Of a DNA stretch of 64,000 nt, positions 1-8,543 are shown piece by piece. Both the position numbers and the translations under genes were made by a program. This DNA is from an uncultured Muribaculaceae bacterium (GTDB lineage: Bacteria; Bacteroidota; Bacteroidia; Bacteroidales; Muribaculaceae). The notes beneath the pieces are model-generated. The model saw nothing but the letters and a program-made list of their open reading frames with translations. It made no database searches and had not been told where the DNA came from. The stretch covers positions 53,930 through 117,929 of the forward strand of contig CAJTTG010000005.1 of assembly GCA_910579185.1 (NCBI GenBank). Direction: 5' to 3'. Each line of letters opens with the position of its first letter. The first letter of the stretch is position 1.

Positions 1-1769
1 AGACCTGGGCCTCCAATCTGTTGCTGAAATGGACACGGCAGGATGAGGTTAGCCAGAAGGAGCTTGACCGTCAGGAGGCTATCTATGCCAAACAAAAAAA
101 CCGTAACCCGTTCATCGACCATCCCGAACTTGTGGAATATATCTGGGGCGACAAGGTAGGCGAGGCATGGCATGCATCGACATCCGGCTCTCAGCCCTCT
201 ATCCTGCAACCGCAGCAGGGCGTGGTTATTGATCTCGGTGTCGGGGCTATCAATAAGCCGCTGACCAAGGAGGTGACGGTCAAGACCCGTGGAATAGAGG
301 GAAGCGTCACTCTTTCCGCCTATCCGCGCACATTCACGGTGACACCCTCGGTTATCTCCGCCGAGCAGGCCAATCAGGGCACAACGGTGACCGTCAGCCT
401 GACAAGCGCGTCGGCAGGTACGGTTGTCGGCACTCTGTCTGTTTCGGCCGACGATATGGAGTGTGAGGTCGACATGACATCGCAGATCTACGATGGTATT
501 CCCCTGTATGACGCATCCGGCATCTCGAGCGAAGGTTTCATGGTGCGCTGGGTCAATGTTGACGATGCGGCCACCTATACCCTCGACGTCAAGCAGGGAT
601 CGCAGTCCGTAGCAGGATATCCCAAGGCTGTCAATGCCTCGGACGAAAGCTATGAGGTGACTGGGCTTGATCCGCAGACCACCTATACGTTCCAGTTGAC
701 ATCGGCCACAATCTCATCCGTTGTCAAGACCGTCACCACTGCCGAACTGATGCCTGTGATCGATATCCTATTCGACGGTACGCTCCATTTCGACGCCGTG
801 CCGGGTACTCCGTCGGAAGTGGCTGAGCTTCTGATGGATATTGAAAATGTGTCGGAAGATATTGTGATCTCCGTGAAATCGCCGTTTGAGGTGAGCGTCG
901 ATAAGTCGACGTGGGCCACTTCTGTCACTCTCGATCCGGAGCAGGACCGTTTCTATCTGCGTGTCAACAGTGCTGCCGAAGGCTCATTCTCCACAGCCAT
1001 TGTGGCTGCTGCCGGCTCATACATGAACGACGATGCCGAGGCCACAGCGACCGTCACCGATCCTTCGGCCATCGTTTTCATCGAAACATTTAATGTCACT
1101 GCCGATTACGCGGATGACTACGCTCCCTATAATAATTCGACAATTCAAGGAACAGCTGCCCAGTGGAGTTTCAAAGGTGCCGGATTGGCTAAGGAGGGTG
1201 CAAAGGATGGATCCCAAACCACTTATGGCGTGCGTGTCCGTCTTGGCAAAGGTGGCATGGTGTCGATGGCAGAGGATAAGCCCAGTGGTATCGGAACAGT
1301 TGTCTTTGAGGCTGCTAAGTGGAATAATACCGGCGATGGAACAGCCCATATCGAGGTAGAATACTCTTCCGATGGCGGCGCGACGTGGGACGCTGTAGGA
1401 AGCGCTGATGTGAGTGCCACAGGCTTCACTTCATTCAGTGTGGATGTGAATAGGACCGGCAACGGACGTATACGTTTCCGTCAGACTTCGGGCGACCGTT
1501 GGATTCTCGACAATATCTCGATTTCGAACTACACGGAACTCGGAAGCCTCAATGAACTGGAATATCATCAGTGGGATGCCTACAGCCGCGATGGCCGTCT
1601 GATCATAGAGATAGGCGACAATGAAACGGAGGTTTCCGTTTATGGCGTTGACGGCATGACATGGCTTTCTGGTGAGGTGCTGACCCCCGGCGAGCACACT
1701 TTCGACCTCCCGAAGGGACTCTTTATTGTGGTTTCCGGCGATTTTGCACGTCGCGTTCTTGTCAAGTAA
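1..1769 (+). CDS. Secreted endonuclease I-family protein with C-terminal modules (5' partial)
   Basis: The reading frame is open at the window edge, so the true start lies upstream. The first ~50 residues match the end of the endonuclease I (EndA/Bsn) fold: a Trp-rich stretch followed by NRNPFIDHPELVEYIWG, the hallmark C-terminal motif of that nuclease family. After it come an Ig/BACON-like beta domain (about 60-155), a fibronectin III-like domain (160-245), another beta module (245-345), a jelly-roll-like stretch rich in Gly/Thr/Ser (350-505) and a final ~70 residues that look like a type IX secretion sorting domain (VYGVDG, then LPKGLFIVV, ending RVLVK). I infer a non-specific extracellular nuclease carried to the cell surface. 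The catalytic His-Asn part is outside the window, so activity cannot be judged. The stop precedes the pheT promoter directly. Confidence 0.75.
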   Translation, partial: TWASNLLLKWTRQDEVSQKELDRQEAIYAKQKNRNPFIDHPELVEYIWGDKVGEAWHASTSGSQPSILQPQQGVVIDLGVGAINKPLTKEVTVKTRGIEGSVTLSAYPRTFTVTPSVISAEQANQGTTVTVSLTSASAGTVVGTLSVSADDMECEVDMTSQIYDGIPLYDASGISSEGFMVRWVNVDDAATYTLDVKQGSQSVAGYPKAVNASDESYEVTGLDPQTTYTFQLTSATISSVVKTVTTAELMPVIDILFDGTLHFDAVPGTPSEVAELLMDIENVSEDIVISVKSPFEVSVDKSTWATSVTLDPEQDRFYLRVNSAAEGSFSTAIVAAAGSYMNDDAEATATVTDPSAIVFIETFNVTADYADDYAPYNNSTIQGTAAQWSFKGAGLAKEGAKDGSQTTYGVRVRLGKGGMVSMAEDKPSGIGTVVFEAAKWNNTGDGTAHIEVEYSSDGGATWDAVGSADVSATGFTSFSVDVNRTGNGRIRFRQTSGDRWILDNISISNYTELGSLNELEYHQWDAYSRDGRLIIEIGDNETEVSVYGVDGMTWLSGEVLTPGEHTFDLPKGLFIVVSGDFARRVLVK

Positions 1770-1801
1770 TTTGGTGAAACGCTGATATATTAGTAAATTT
1801 G
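1770..1801 (+). promoter_or_regulatory. Bacteroidota promoter of pheT
   Basis: TTTG at 1770-1773, 20 bp spacer, TAAATTTG at 1794-1801, a full match to the TTTG / TAnnTTTG consensus. Predicted transcription start is near 1805, giving a leader of about 13 nt before the pheT ATG. Confidence 0.8.
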
Positions 1802-1817
1802 CAGAAAATTAATCATC

Positions 1818-4283
1818 ATGAATATATCATACAATTGGCTTAAAGATTATATCAAAACGCCGCTCTCTCCCGATGAGCTGGCGGCTGCCCTGACCTCGAT
1901 CGGCCTGGAGACAGGCTCCGTTGAGGAGGTGGAATCGATCCGTGGCGGCCTCCGCGGTCTTGTGATCGGCAAAGTGCTCACCTGCGTGGAGCATCCCGAC
2001 AGCGATCACCTTCATATCACAACCGTTGACCTTGGCGACGGCCAGGCCACCCAGATTGTCTGCGGTGCGCCCAACGTTGCAGCCGGACAGACAGTTGTCG
2101 TGGCAACTGTGGGTACGGTGTTGTATGATGGCGACAAGGAATTCAAGATCAAGAAATCGAAGATACGCGGCGTGGAGTCATTCGGTATGATATGCGCTGA
2201 AGATGAGATCGGAGTCGGCACGAGCCACGACGGTATCATCGTTCTCTCCGACGATGTGAAACCCGGGACTCCGGCTGCCGAATACTACGGACTGACCTCC
2301 GACTATGTGCTGGAAGTCGACTTGACCCCCAACCGTATCGATGCTGCTTCGCATTTCGGTGTGGCTCGCGATCTGGCGGCATGGGCGGCTCAGCATGCCG
2401 AGGCTCTGCCTCTGGAGCGTCCGTCGGTCGATGGCTTCAATCCCGACCGTCAGGATGGTGCCGTGGCCGTGCAGGTGGACAACTATGAGGCTTGTCCGCG
2501 CTACTCCGGTGTGACCATCCGTGGCGTCAAGGTGGCAGAAAGCCCGAAATGGCTTCAGGATCGTCTGAACGTGATCGGTCTCCGTCCGATCAACGCCGTT
2601 GTCGATGTGACCAACTATATCCTCCACGCCATCGGTCAGCCGCTCCATTGCTTCGACCTTGCCAAGATAGCAGGAGAGAAGATCGTGGTGCGCAACTGTG
2701 CTGAAGGCACTCCTTTCGTGACTCTCGACGGCGTTGAACACACCCTCTCGTCGGCCGATCTGATGATCTGCTCCGCCGAAAAGCCCATGTGTATAGCCGG
2801 AGTGTTCGGTGGACTCGATTCCGGTGTGACAGAACAGACCACTGACATATTCCTCGAATCAGCTTATTTCAACCCTACGTCTGTGCGTAAGACAGCACGC
2901 CGTCAGGGCTTGCAGACCGATGCGTCGTTCCGCTACGAACGCGGCACCGATCCCAATATCACCATGTATGCCCTCAAGCTCGCAGCTCTGATGATCAAAG
3001 AGCTTTGTGGCGGTGAGATCTGCGGCCAGCCTGTCGACATCTACCCCAATCCCGTGGCTCCGTTCGATGTCACCCTCTCCTACGATTATGCCCGTGGGCT
3101 TATCGGCAAGGAGATCCCCAACGAGACCATCGACGCTATCCTTCGCTCCCTGGAGATAGAGATAGCTTCCACGGATGGCCGCGAGGCACAGTTGCGTGTT
3201 CCGACATATCGTGTTGACGTGCAGCGTCCCTGCGACGTTGTGGAAGATGTGCTCCGCATATATGGCTACAACAATGTGGAGATGGGAACCACCGTCCATT
3301 CGTCGCTCTCGTTCAAGTCCGAGGCCGACGTTGACAACAATCTCCGCAACCTGATCAGCGAGCAGCTGACGGCTTGTGGATTCAACGAAATCATGAACAA
3401 TTCGCTTTCGGCTGAACGCTACTATGCCGATTGCGTCTCATATCCTGCCGAACGCTGCGTGCGTCTGCTCAACCCTCTGAGCAACGATCTCAGCGTTATG
3501 CGTCAGACCCTTCTTTTCGGCGGTCTGGAATCGATTGCCTATAATGTCAATCGCCGCTCGCCCGATCTGATGATGTACGAGTTCGGCCATGTCTACACCT
3601 TCAATCCGCAGGCCGAATCCACCGCTGAGCGCCCTCTTGCCCCCTATGGCGAGGAATCTAACCTTGGCATCTGGCTGACAGGAAACGTGCGTGGTGCAGG
3701 ATGGCTCCGACCGGCTGAACAGTCGACAGTCTACGATCTGCGTGCCGTGGTCGAGAACATATTCGCCCGTCTCGGCATCAACGCCCGTGAGCTCAAACTC
3801 TCGCAGGGCGACTCGTCGGTGTTCGCTACATCGCTTGTTGTCGCTTCTCGTTCCGGGAAGACTCTCGGTCAGCTCGGCATCGTGGCCAAGCCGTTGCTCA
3901 AGGCATTCGATCTGAAGCAGGACGTGTTCTTTGCCGAACTCAACTGGGCCGAACTCGTCAAGCTGTCGGCACGCCACAAGGTGACCTACGCTCCGCTGCC
4001 TAAGACCATGGCCGTGAAACGCGACCTCGCCCTGTTGGTCGACAACGCGGTGACCCTCCGCCAGATCGAGACCGTGGTGCGTGAGAGCGAGCGCAAGATC
4101 CTGCGCGACGTGACCCTCTTTGATGTCTACGAAGGCGACAAACTCCCCGAGGGTAAGAAATCCTACGCTATCAACATCACCCTTCAGGACGACGAACGCA
4201 CACTCAACGACAAACAGATCGACGCCGTGATGAACAAGATTATCAATAATCTCCGTCAGAAAACGGGTGCCGAACTCCGCTGA
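1818..4283 (+). CDS. pheT: Phenylalanine--tRNA ligase beta subunit
   Basis: Beta chain of the heterotetrameric PheRS, which charges tRNA-Phe. At 821 residues it is the long bacterial form. Visible order: N-terminal PheT start (NISYNWLKDYI), EMAP-like tRNA-binding OB domain about 40-150 (CGAPNV, GVESFGMICAEDEIG), B3/B4 editing region about 205-390 (NAVVDVTNYI, QTDASFRYERGTDPN), B5 domain about 405-480, catalytic-like core (NPLSNDLSVMRQTLL) and C-terminal ferredoxin-fold anticodon-binding domain about 725-818 (PLPKTMAVKRDLALLVD). pheS is not adjacent, as is common in Bacteroidetes. The start is fixed by the strong promoter 17 bp upstream. yebC follows after 44 bp without a visible promoter, so the two are probably co-transcribed. 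Confidence 0.97.
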   Translation: MNISYNWLKDYIKTPLSPDELAAALTSIGLETGSVEEVESIRGGLRGLVIGKVLTCVEHPDSDHLHITTVDLGDGQATQIVCGAPNVAAGQTVVVATVGTVLYDGDKEFKIKKSKIRGVESFGMICAEDEIGVGTSHDGIIVLSDDVKPGTPAAEYYGLTSDYVLEVDLTPNRIDAASHFGVARDLAAWAAQHAEALPLERPSVDGFNPDRQDGAVAVQVDNYEACPRYSGVTIRGVKVAESPKWLQDRLNVIGLRPINAVVDVTNYILHAIGQPLHCFDLAKIAGEKIVVRNCAEGTPFVTLDGVEHTLSSADLMICSAEKPMCIAGVFGGLDSGVTEQTTDIFLESAYFNPTSVRKTARRQGLQTDASFRYERGTDPNITMYALKLAALMIKELCGGEICGQPVDIYPNPVAPFDVTLSYDYARGLIGKEIPNETIDAILRSLEIEIASTDGREAQLRVPTYRVDVQRPCDVVEDVLRIYGYNNVEMGTTVHSSLSFKSEADVDNNLRNLISEQLTACGFNEIMNNSLSAERYYADCVSYPAERCVRLLNPLSNDLSVMRQTLLFGGLESIAYNVNRRSPDLMMYEFGHVYTFNPQAESTAERPLAPYGEESNLGIWLTGNVRGAGWLRPAEQSTVYDLRAVVENIFARLGINARELKLSQGDSSVFATSLVVASRSGKTLGQLGIVAKPLLKAFDLKQDVFFAELNWAELVKLSARHKVTYAPLPKTMAVKRDLALLVDNAVTLRQIETVVRESERKILRDVTLFDVYEGDKLPEGKKSYAINITLQDDERTLNDKQIDAVMNKIINNLRQKTGAELR

Positions 4284-4327
4284 TCTTTTAAACACGAATC
4301 AATCATAATAAAAAATAAATCTTACTC

Positions 4328-5053
4328 ATGGGAAGAGCATTTGAATATCGTAAAGCCCGTAAGCTCAAACGCTGGGGCAACATGTCGCGCACATTCACGC
4401 GCATCGGTAAGGAAATCACCATAGCCGCTAAGGCCGGCGGTCCCGATCCCGACTGTAATCCTCGTCTGCGCGCCTTGATGCAGAACGCCAAGGCTGCCAA
4501 CATGCCCAAGGACACCGTTGAACGCGCCATCAAGAAGGCTACCGACAAGGATGCCAGCGACTACAAGGAAATATCCTACGAAGGCTACGGACCTTTCGGT
4601 ATCGCCATCTTCGTGGAGGCTGCTACCGACAACAACACCCGTACCGTTGCCAACGTCCGTTCTTATTTCAACAAACACAATGGTTCGCTCGGAACTCAGG
4701 GTTCTCTCTCGTTCCTTTTCGACCACAAGTGTGTGTTCAAGATCAAACCCACCGAAGGTCTCGACATCGAGGAACTTGAGCTTGAGCTTATCGACTGTGG
4801 CGTTGATGAAGTAGAGCCCGACGAAGAGGAAATCGTACTTTATGGTGCTTTCGAGGACTACTCCAACATCCAGAAATATCTTGAGGACAACGGTTACGAG
4901 ATCATTTCTTCCGAGTTCGAACGCATACCCAACGATCTCAAGGAAGTGACCGACGAACAGCGTGCAGCCATCGAGAAACTCCTCGACAAACTCGAAGAGG
5001 ACGAAGACGTGCAGAACGTGTTCCACAACATGAAAGAAGCTGAAGAGGAATAA
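4328..5053 (+). CDS. yebC: YebC/PmpR family regulatory protein
   Basis: Full-length YebC/PmpR protein (241 residues; family about 240). The N-terminus has the diagnostic MGRAFEYRKARKLKRWGNMS followed by the helical domain, then NMPKDTVERAIKKA and YEGYGPFGIAIFVEAATDN, the central signature. The C-terminal part is very acidic (DELEEDEDVQ-like) as in relatives. The family has been described both as DNA-binding transcriptional regulators and as translation factors that help ribosomes through difficult sequences; which applies here cannot be read from the sequence. It is second in a pheT-yebC unit that ends at the strong hairpin at 5081-5112. No promoter of its own is seen in the 44-bp gap. Confidence 0.93.
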   Translation: MGRAFEYRKARKLKRWGNMSRTFTRIGKEITIAAKAGGPDPDCNPRLRALMQNAKAANMPKDTVERAIKKATDKDASDYKEISYEGYGPFGIAIFVEAATDNNTRTVANVRSYFNKHNGSLGTQGSLSFLFDHKCVFKIKPTEGLDIEELELELIDCGVDEVEPDEEEIVLYGAFEDYSNIQKYLEDNGYEIISSEFERIPNDLKEVTDEQRAAIEKLLDKLEEDEDVQNVFHNMKEAEEE

Positions 5054-5080
5054 TCCTCACTCTGCAAAACAATACTGACC

Positions 5081-5122
5081 GGCGGCGTGCAGAACCATCT
5101 CTGCACGCCGCCCTCATTTTTT
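5081..5122 (+). terminator. Intrinsic terminator of pheT-yebC
   Basis: Perfect 13-bp stem (5081-5093 GGCGGCGTGCAGA with 5100-5112), 6-nt loop ACCATC, followed by a T-rich run. Nearly the same stem and loop recur at 21596-21627 behind the GH84 gene. Confidence 0.85.
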
Positions 5123-5178
5123 CTGCAACATTTATACCGGTGAATATGTCTGGTGTTGTATTGGTTGGTTGCAGCAAT

Positions 5179-5221
5179 GTCGGGGTGGCGGATCTCCGAG
5201 CCGCCCAACCGGCTCATCCCC
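5179..5221 (+). repeat. Diverged copy of dispersed hairpin repeat
   Basis: Begins GTCGGGGT and carries a hairpin whose loop side TCTCCGAGCCG is identical to the three copies at 61744, 61840 and 63877. The stem here is GGCGGATC / GAGCCGCC with one A-G mismatch and compensating changes relative to the others. It ends in a C-rich stretch like them. Confidence 0.5.
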
Positions 5222-5308
5222 AAAATGGCAATCTCCTGCCAGGTGTCATATTCGTCTCATATTTACCCTATCTGTAGGGACTATTTCGCGTCCGGGTGAG
5301 CGCATGAA

Positions 5309-5355
5309 TTAAAAGATCAGCGGCAAGCCGATCCGATACCGGGAGCTTGCCGCTG
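5309..5355 (-). terminator. Intrinsic terminator of the TPR gene
   Basis: 11-bp perfect stem CAGCGGCAAGC (5318-5328) with its complement at 5345-5355; on the minus strand it is followed by ATCTTTTAATT. It lies 33 bp past the stop of the minus-strand gene. Confidence 0.75.
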
Positions 5356-5388
5356 TTAAGTTATTTGATTGGTGTCGATAAGGACGTA

Positions 5389-6111
5389 TTATTTCTTGGC
5401 TGCGTCAGCTTTGGCGCGTTCGAGATAGTTCTCGATGTTGGTGTTGATGCTCACGCCATATTCGGGATATTTCGTTGTGATCTGCTCATAGAGCTCAGCT
5501 TCGGCGGAGTAGTTCTTGAGATGACGCTGAACGGTTGCCTCTTTCATCATGGCGTAGGGTGCTACCATGGGGTTTTCGTCGCTCAGGTCGGCAGCTTTGC
5601 TGAAGCATTCGATGGCTTCGGGGAACTTGTCGAGGTTCACGTAGCAGTCGCCTTTGAGACATTCGCTGAGGGCAGCAATGATAGCGTCCTTCTTGTCATA
5701 GTCGTTAAGATAGGTGAGAGCCTTGTTGTAGTCGCCTTTCTTGAATTCGTAGATGGCCGACATGAGTTTGGCATTGTTGCCGCCGTCGTGGCTGCGTGTG
5801 GCTGCTTCCTCAAATGCCTTGGTCACGGCATCAAGCTGCTGTGCGGTGGCTGCTGAATCGAGCATGGGAGCCGACATCTCATAGTTGGCGGCCATATTGC
5901 TTGCGAGGCCGTACTGGGTGTCGGCAGCGTTGCGCGACGGACGCAGGTAAGCGTAGATGAACAGCAGGGTTGCGATAACTACTACAGCTACTGCGATGCA
6001 CGCCCACATGATAAGTTTCTTGTTGTTCTGCACTCTCTGCTCTGCTTTGGTCAGGGAGTCGTTGATATCATCGATTGCAGTGCGTGATTCGGGTTGTTCT
6101 TTCTGTGACAT
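5389..6111 (-). CDS. Membrane-anchored TPR protein
   Basis: A 240-residue protein with a charged N-terminal cytoplasmic stretch (1-30), one hydrophobic segment (about 33-54, LIMWACIAVAVVVIATLLFI) and a C-terminal helical region with tetratricopeptide-like repeats (YEFKKGDYNKALTYL, LKGDCYVNLDKFPEAIECF, LKNYSAEAELYEQI). Topology suggests a type II anchor with the TPRs in the periplasm, like the YfgM-type proteins of Gram-negatives, but the partner is unknown. It is monocistronic: its terminator is at 5309-5355, and a CAAAATTA (TAATTTTG on its strand) box lies at 6183-6190, giving a leader of about 68 nt. Function is inferred only from topology and repeats. Confidence 0.8.
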   Translation of the reverse strand: MSQKEQPESRTAIDDINDSLTKAEQRVQNNKKLIMWACIAVAVVVIATLLFIYAYLRPSRNAADTQYGLASNMAANYEMSAPMLDSAATAQQLDAVTKAFEEAATRSHDGGNNAKLMSAIYEFKKGDYNKALTYLNDYDKKDAIIAALSECLKGDCYVNLDKFPEAIECFSKAADLSDENPMVAPYAMMKEATVQRHLKNYSAEAELYEQITTKYPEYGVSINTNIENYLERAKADAAKK

Positions 6112-6182
6112 GATATTGTTTTGTTTTTTCTTTTTCGTTTTAAATTGTCTGTGCCTGTGGCGAGGCTATTTTATGTGACATG

Positions 6183-6190
6183 CAAAATTA
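6183..6190 (-). promoter_or_regulatory. -7 box of the TPR gene promoter
   Basis: TAATTTTG on the minus strand, matching TAnnTTTG. No clear TTTG is seen at -33. Confidence 0.5.
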
Positions 6191-6228
6191 ATAGATATTC
6201 CCCGATAATAAAAATTTTTGGCGGAAAT

Positions 6229-6260
6229 ATTGCTTGCTCGCCGCGATATGGTTATTTTTG
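6229..6260 (+). promoter_or_regulatory. Promoter of the cytidylate kinase-like gene
   Basis: ATTG at 6229-6232 (3 of 4 to TTTG), 20 bp, then TATTTTTG at 6253-6260. The predicted leader is about 33 nt. Confidence 0.65.
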
Positions 6261-6296
6261 TGGCTGTAAAGAACTGATTAAACCCAACAGAAATCC

Positions 6297-6950
6297 ATGT
6301 CGGAAGAAGAAAAGAAACAGAATGTGGTGGTGACCATAGGCCGGCAGTTCGGCAGCGGTGGGCGCGAGCTTGGCCGTAAGCTGGCCGATCGGCTCGGTGC
6401 CCGGTATTATGACAAAGAGTTGCTCCGCGAGGCTGCGCGCCGTGCCGGAATGAGCGAAGAGTTTTTCGAACGCCGCGACGAGCGTTTCCCGTCGTTCATA
6501 AACGGGGTGTTCTCCTTTGCATTCGGCTATAATTCGGTCAATTGCTACAGTGGGTCTACTTCGATCAGCGACGACAGCATCTATCGGGCGCAGAGCGATT
6601 TCATCCATTCGCTGGCCGACGGCGAGGATTGTGTGATTGTTGGTCGCACGGCCGACTATGTGCTGCGCGATCATCCGAGAGTGGTCAACGTATTCGTGCA
6701 TGCTCCGGAGGATGTCTGCGTGGAGCGTATCATGCGCCGTGGCGAGCCCGACATGCCCACTCCCGAAAAGGCAAAAGCAAAAGCGCGCCGCATCAACAAG
6801 CTACGCGCCAATTACTATAATTTCTATACCGACAAGACCTGGGGAGCAGCGTCGAGCTATGATCTGACGTTCGACACGTCGAAACTCCCTATGGACGATA
6901 TCGTGGAGATGATCGTGGAGTATATCAGCCGTCGTTTTCCGCGTCAGTGA
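6297..6950 (+). CDS. Cytidylate kinase-like family protein
   Basis: 217 residues. The N-terminus has a P-loop variant, TIGRQFGSGGRELGRKLADRL, typical of the cytidylate kinase-like (AAA_26) family, where the glycine-rich loop reads GRQFGSGG rather than GxxGxGKS/T. Further matches are YYDKELLREAARRAG and EDCVIVGRTADYVL, then RIMRRG and YYNFYTDKTWG. Members are probably nucleoside or nucleotide kinases, but substrates are mostly unproven and a separate canonical cmk usually exists, so CMP should not be assumed. It has its own promoter. It ends directly against the convergent DUF308 gene: the two stops share the palindrome TGATCA at 6948-6953. Confidence 0.85.
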   Translation: MSEEEKKQNVVVTIGRQFGSGGRELGRKLADRLGARYYDKELLREAARRAGMSEEFFERRDERFPSFINGVFSFAFGYNSVNCYSGSTSISDDSIYRAQSDFIHSLADGEDCVIVGRTADYVLRDHPRVVNVFVHAPEDVCVERIMRRGEPDMPTPEKAKAKARRINKLRANYYNFYTDKTWGAASSYDLTFDTSKLPMDDIVEMIVEYISRRFPRQ

Positions 6951-7619
6951 TCAGGAGTTTTCCTGCTGGATTTCCTTTTGGGAGTCGGTGGTTTTGGCCG
7001 TGTGGGCTGTCAGCTTCTTGTTGTAGGAGCGGATGGCCAGACGCTGGATAGTGGCATTGATGGCCGAGACCACGAGCAGGATACCGGTGATCAGCGTGAC
7101 GGTGGAGTTGATTGTCTTGACTGGGGTCACGAGGATCAGCAGTCCGGCAATGATGAACAGCGATGGCACGATGTAGAACTGCCACGGAAGCGATGCCGGG
7201 CGCATGGCGTAGACCACGCCCACTATCTGATAGATGCCATAGAGGATTAGTATAGCTGCGAACACGTAGCAGAGCAATCCGACGAAAAAGCCGGGAGCTA
7301 TTAGCATCCACAGACCAAGCAGGATGGTGCAGACGGAAACGATCAGCAGCGACGTGGTGGCCGAACCATGGTTTGTAGTGATTCCGCTGCGTTTGCGGCC
7401 GTCGGTCTCGATCTCTGTTTCGGTCACGGTCACCGTCCGGTTGCCTTGATGATTGCCGGCCGATTCGATCAGCACATACAGTCCGGGCAGTACGAGGCAG
7501 AGTCCCAGGGCGCGTACGAGCCATGAGAAAAGATCCGCTTCCTTATAGCATACGATGAAAAAAATGCCGACAATACCGGTGATGATGATTGTCAGCCAGT
7601 TGTTGAATCTGTTGTTCAT
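6951..7619 (-). CDS. DUF308/HdeD-like integral membrane protein
   Basis: 222 residues with six likely membrane helices, e.g. WLTIIITGIVGIFFIVCY near the N-terminus and a Leu/Ile/Val-rich series at about 85-190, with glycine-containing pairs typical of the DUF308/HdeD fold. The loop at about 55-80 is hydrophilic (TVTVTETEIETDGRKRS) and the C-terminus is charged. HdeD is linked to acid resistance in E. coli, but that does not transfer to distant members. It is the last gene of the yciO-ATPase-menA unit (27 bp after menA), which says little about its function. No terminator space exists, because the next gene abuts in the opposite direction. Confidence 0.75.
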   Translation of the reverse strand: MNNRFNNWLTIIITGIVGIFFIVCYKEADLFSWLVRALGLCLVLPGLYVLIESAGNHQGNRTVTVTETEIETDGRKRSGITTNHGSATTSLLIVSVCTILLGLWMLIAPGFFVGLLCYVFAAILILYGIYQIVGVVYAMRPASLPWQFYIVPSLFIIAGLLILVTPVKTINSTVTLITGILLVVSAINATIQRLAIRSYNKKLTAHTAKTTDSQKEIQQENS

Positions 7620-7646
7620 GACGGTTATGAGTTTGTGTTTCTGAGG

Positions 7647-8543
7647 TTATAACGCTTGAACACCGCAAATGGATGCGGCCACGGCGAATCCTGCGCAATA
7701 AAACAGCATCAGCATGGAGGTGGCGGCCAGCAGAGGTGTGAGGGCATGGCCTTTTCTATGGGGCATCACACTCCATATTCCGCAGTGGGCAGCGAGATAG
7801 ACCACGGGAATTGCCATGCCCAAGGGCTCCATTTTGACCCATAGAGGAAGCATAAGCCCCACGGCTATAAGCCCGTTGAGCATATAGAGCAGACGCACGG
7901 CACGCCGGCCGAGGATCACGGCGAGTGTCCGTTTGTTGACCTTGGCGTCGTCGTCGGCATCGCGATAGTTATTGATGATCAATACGTTGGCTCCCATGAG
8001 CCCCACGGCTATTCCGCTAAGCCATACCGCGGTAGGCCACGCGAGCGTTTGCACGTAATAGGTCAGTGTCACAGGCACTATGCCGAAGAATGCTATGACG
8101 GCCACTTCGCCCAACCCGTGGCGCGACAGCGGATACGGGCCGGTGCTGTAGGCCATGGCCCCGAGGGCTATGACAATGCCTATGGGCAGCAGGATCCATC
8201 CGCCGAAAGCTATCAGCAAGCAGCCTATGGCGCATGCGGTGCCAAGAGTCAGATATGTGGCGGTCAGCATCGCACGGGGGGATATGTCTCCTTCTGTCAC
8301 TCCCCGTCGCGGTCCCTCACGCCCGGGAGCGTCGAGGCCGTCGCGGTAGTCATAATATTCATTGGCAAAGTTGGAGGCTATCTGTGCTGCGACGGCAAAC
8401 AGCAGGCAGAGTAGCGAGGGTATGATGCGGAAGCCCCCCGACATGAGGGCGAGTCCGCAGGCCATCACTACTCCTGCCACCGACACCGGCAGTGTGCGCA
8501 GACGCATGGCTTCGATCCAGAAGGATAGTTTTTTCCGGTTCAT
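7647..8543 (-). CDS. menA: 1,4-dihydroxy-2-naphthoate polyprenyltransferase
   Basis: UbiA-superfamily membrane prenyltransferase that attaches the isoprenoid tail to DHNA in menaquinone synthesis. The first Asp-rich motif is NFANEYYDYRDGLDAPGREGPRRGV (N-x-x-x-D-x-x-D for prenyl-PP/Mg), and the second is NNYRDADDDAKVNKRTLAV. Eight or nine hydrophobic helices span the rest. The open frame extends to 8573, but the ATG at 8543 is preferred: it overlaps the stop of the upstream ATPase gene as ATGA, and MNRKKLSFWIEAMRLRTLPVS is the normal family start. That gives 298 residues. No other men genes are in the window. Confidence 0.93.
   Translation of the reverse strand: MNRKKLSFWIEAMRLRTLPVSVAGVVMACGLALMSGGFRIIPSLLCLLFAVAAQIASNFANEYYDYRDGLDAPGREGPRRGVTEGDISPRAMLTATYLTLGTACAIGCLLIAFGGWILLPIGIVIALGAMAYSTGPYPLSRHGLGEVAVIAFFGIVPVTLTYYVQTLAWPTAVWLSGIAVGLMGANVLIINNYRDADDDAKVNKRTLAVILGRRAVRLLYMLNGLIAVGLMLPLWVKMEPLGMAIPVVYLAAHCGIWSVMPHRKGHALTPLLAATSMLMLFYCAGFAVAASICGVQAL

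Larger units (their letters stand above)
5054..5388. other. 335-bp intergenic region, no gene
   Basis: Convergent gap between yebC and the TPR protein. It holds the yebC terminator (5081-5122), a diverged copy of the hairpin repeat found near 61.8 and 63.9 kb (5179-5221), and the terminator of the minus-strand gene (5309-5355). No credible ORF or RNA gene was seen in the rest. Confidence 0.7.

Noticed and set aside
3438..4295. 285-codon minus-strand ORF
   Set aside because: Antisense to pheT; composition follows the complementary codons of PheT.
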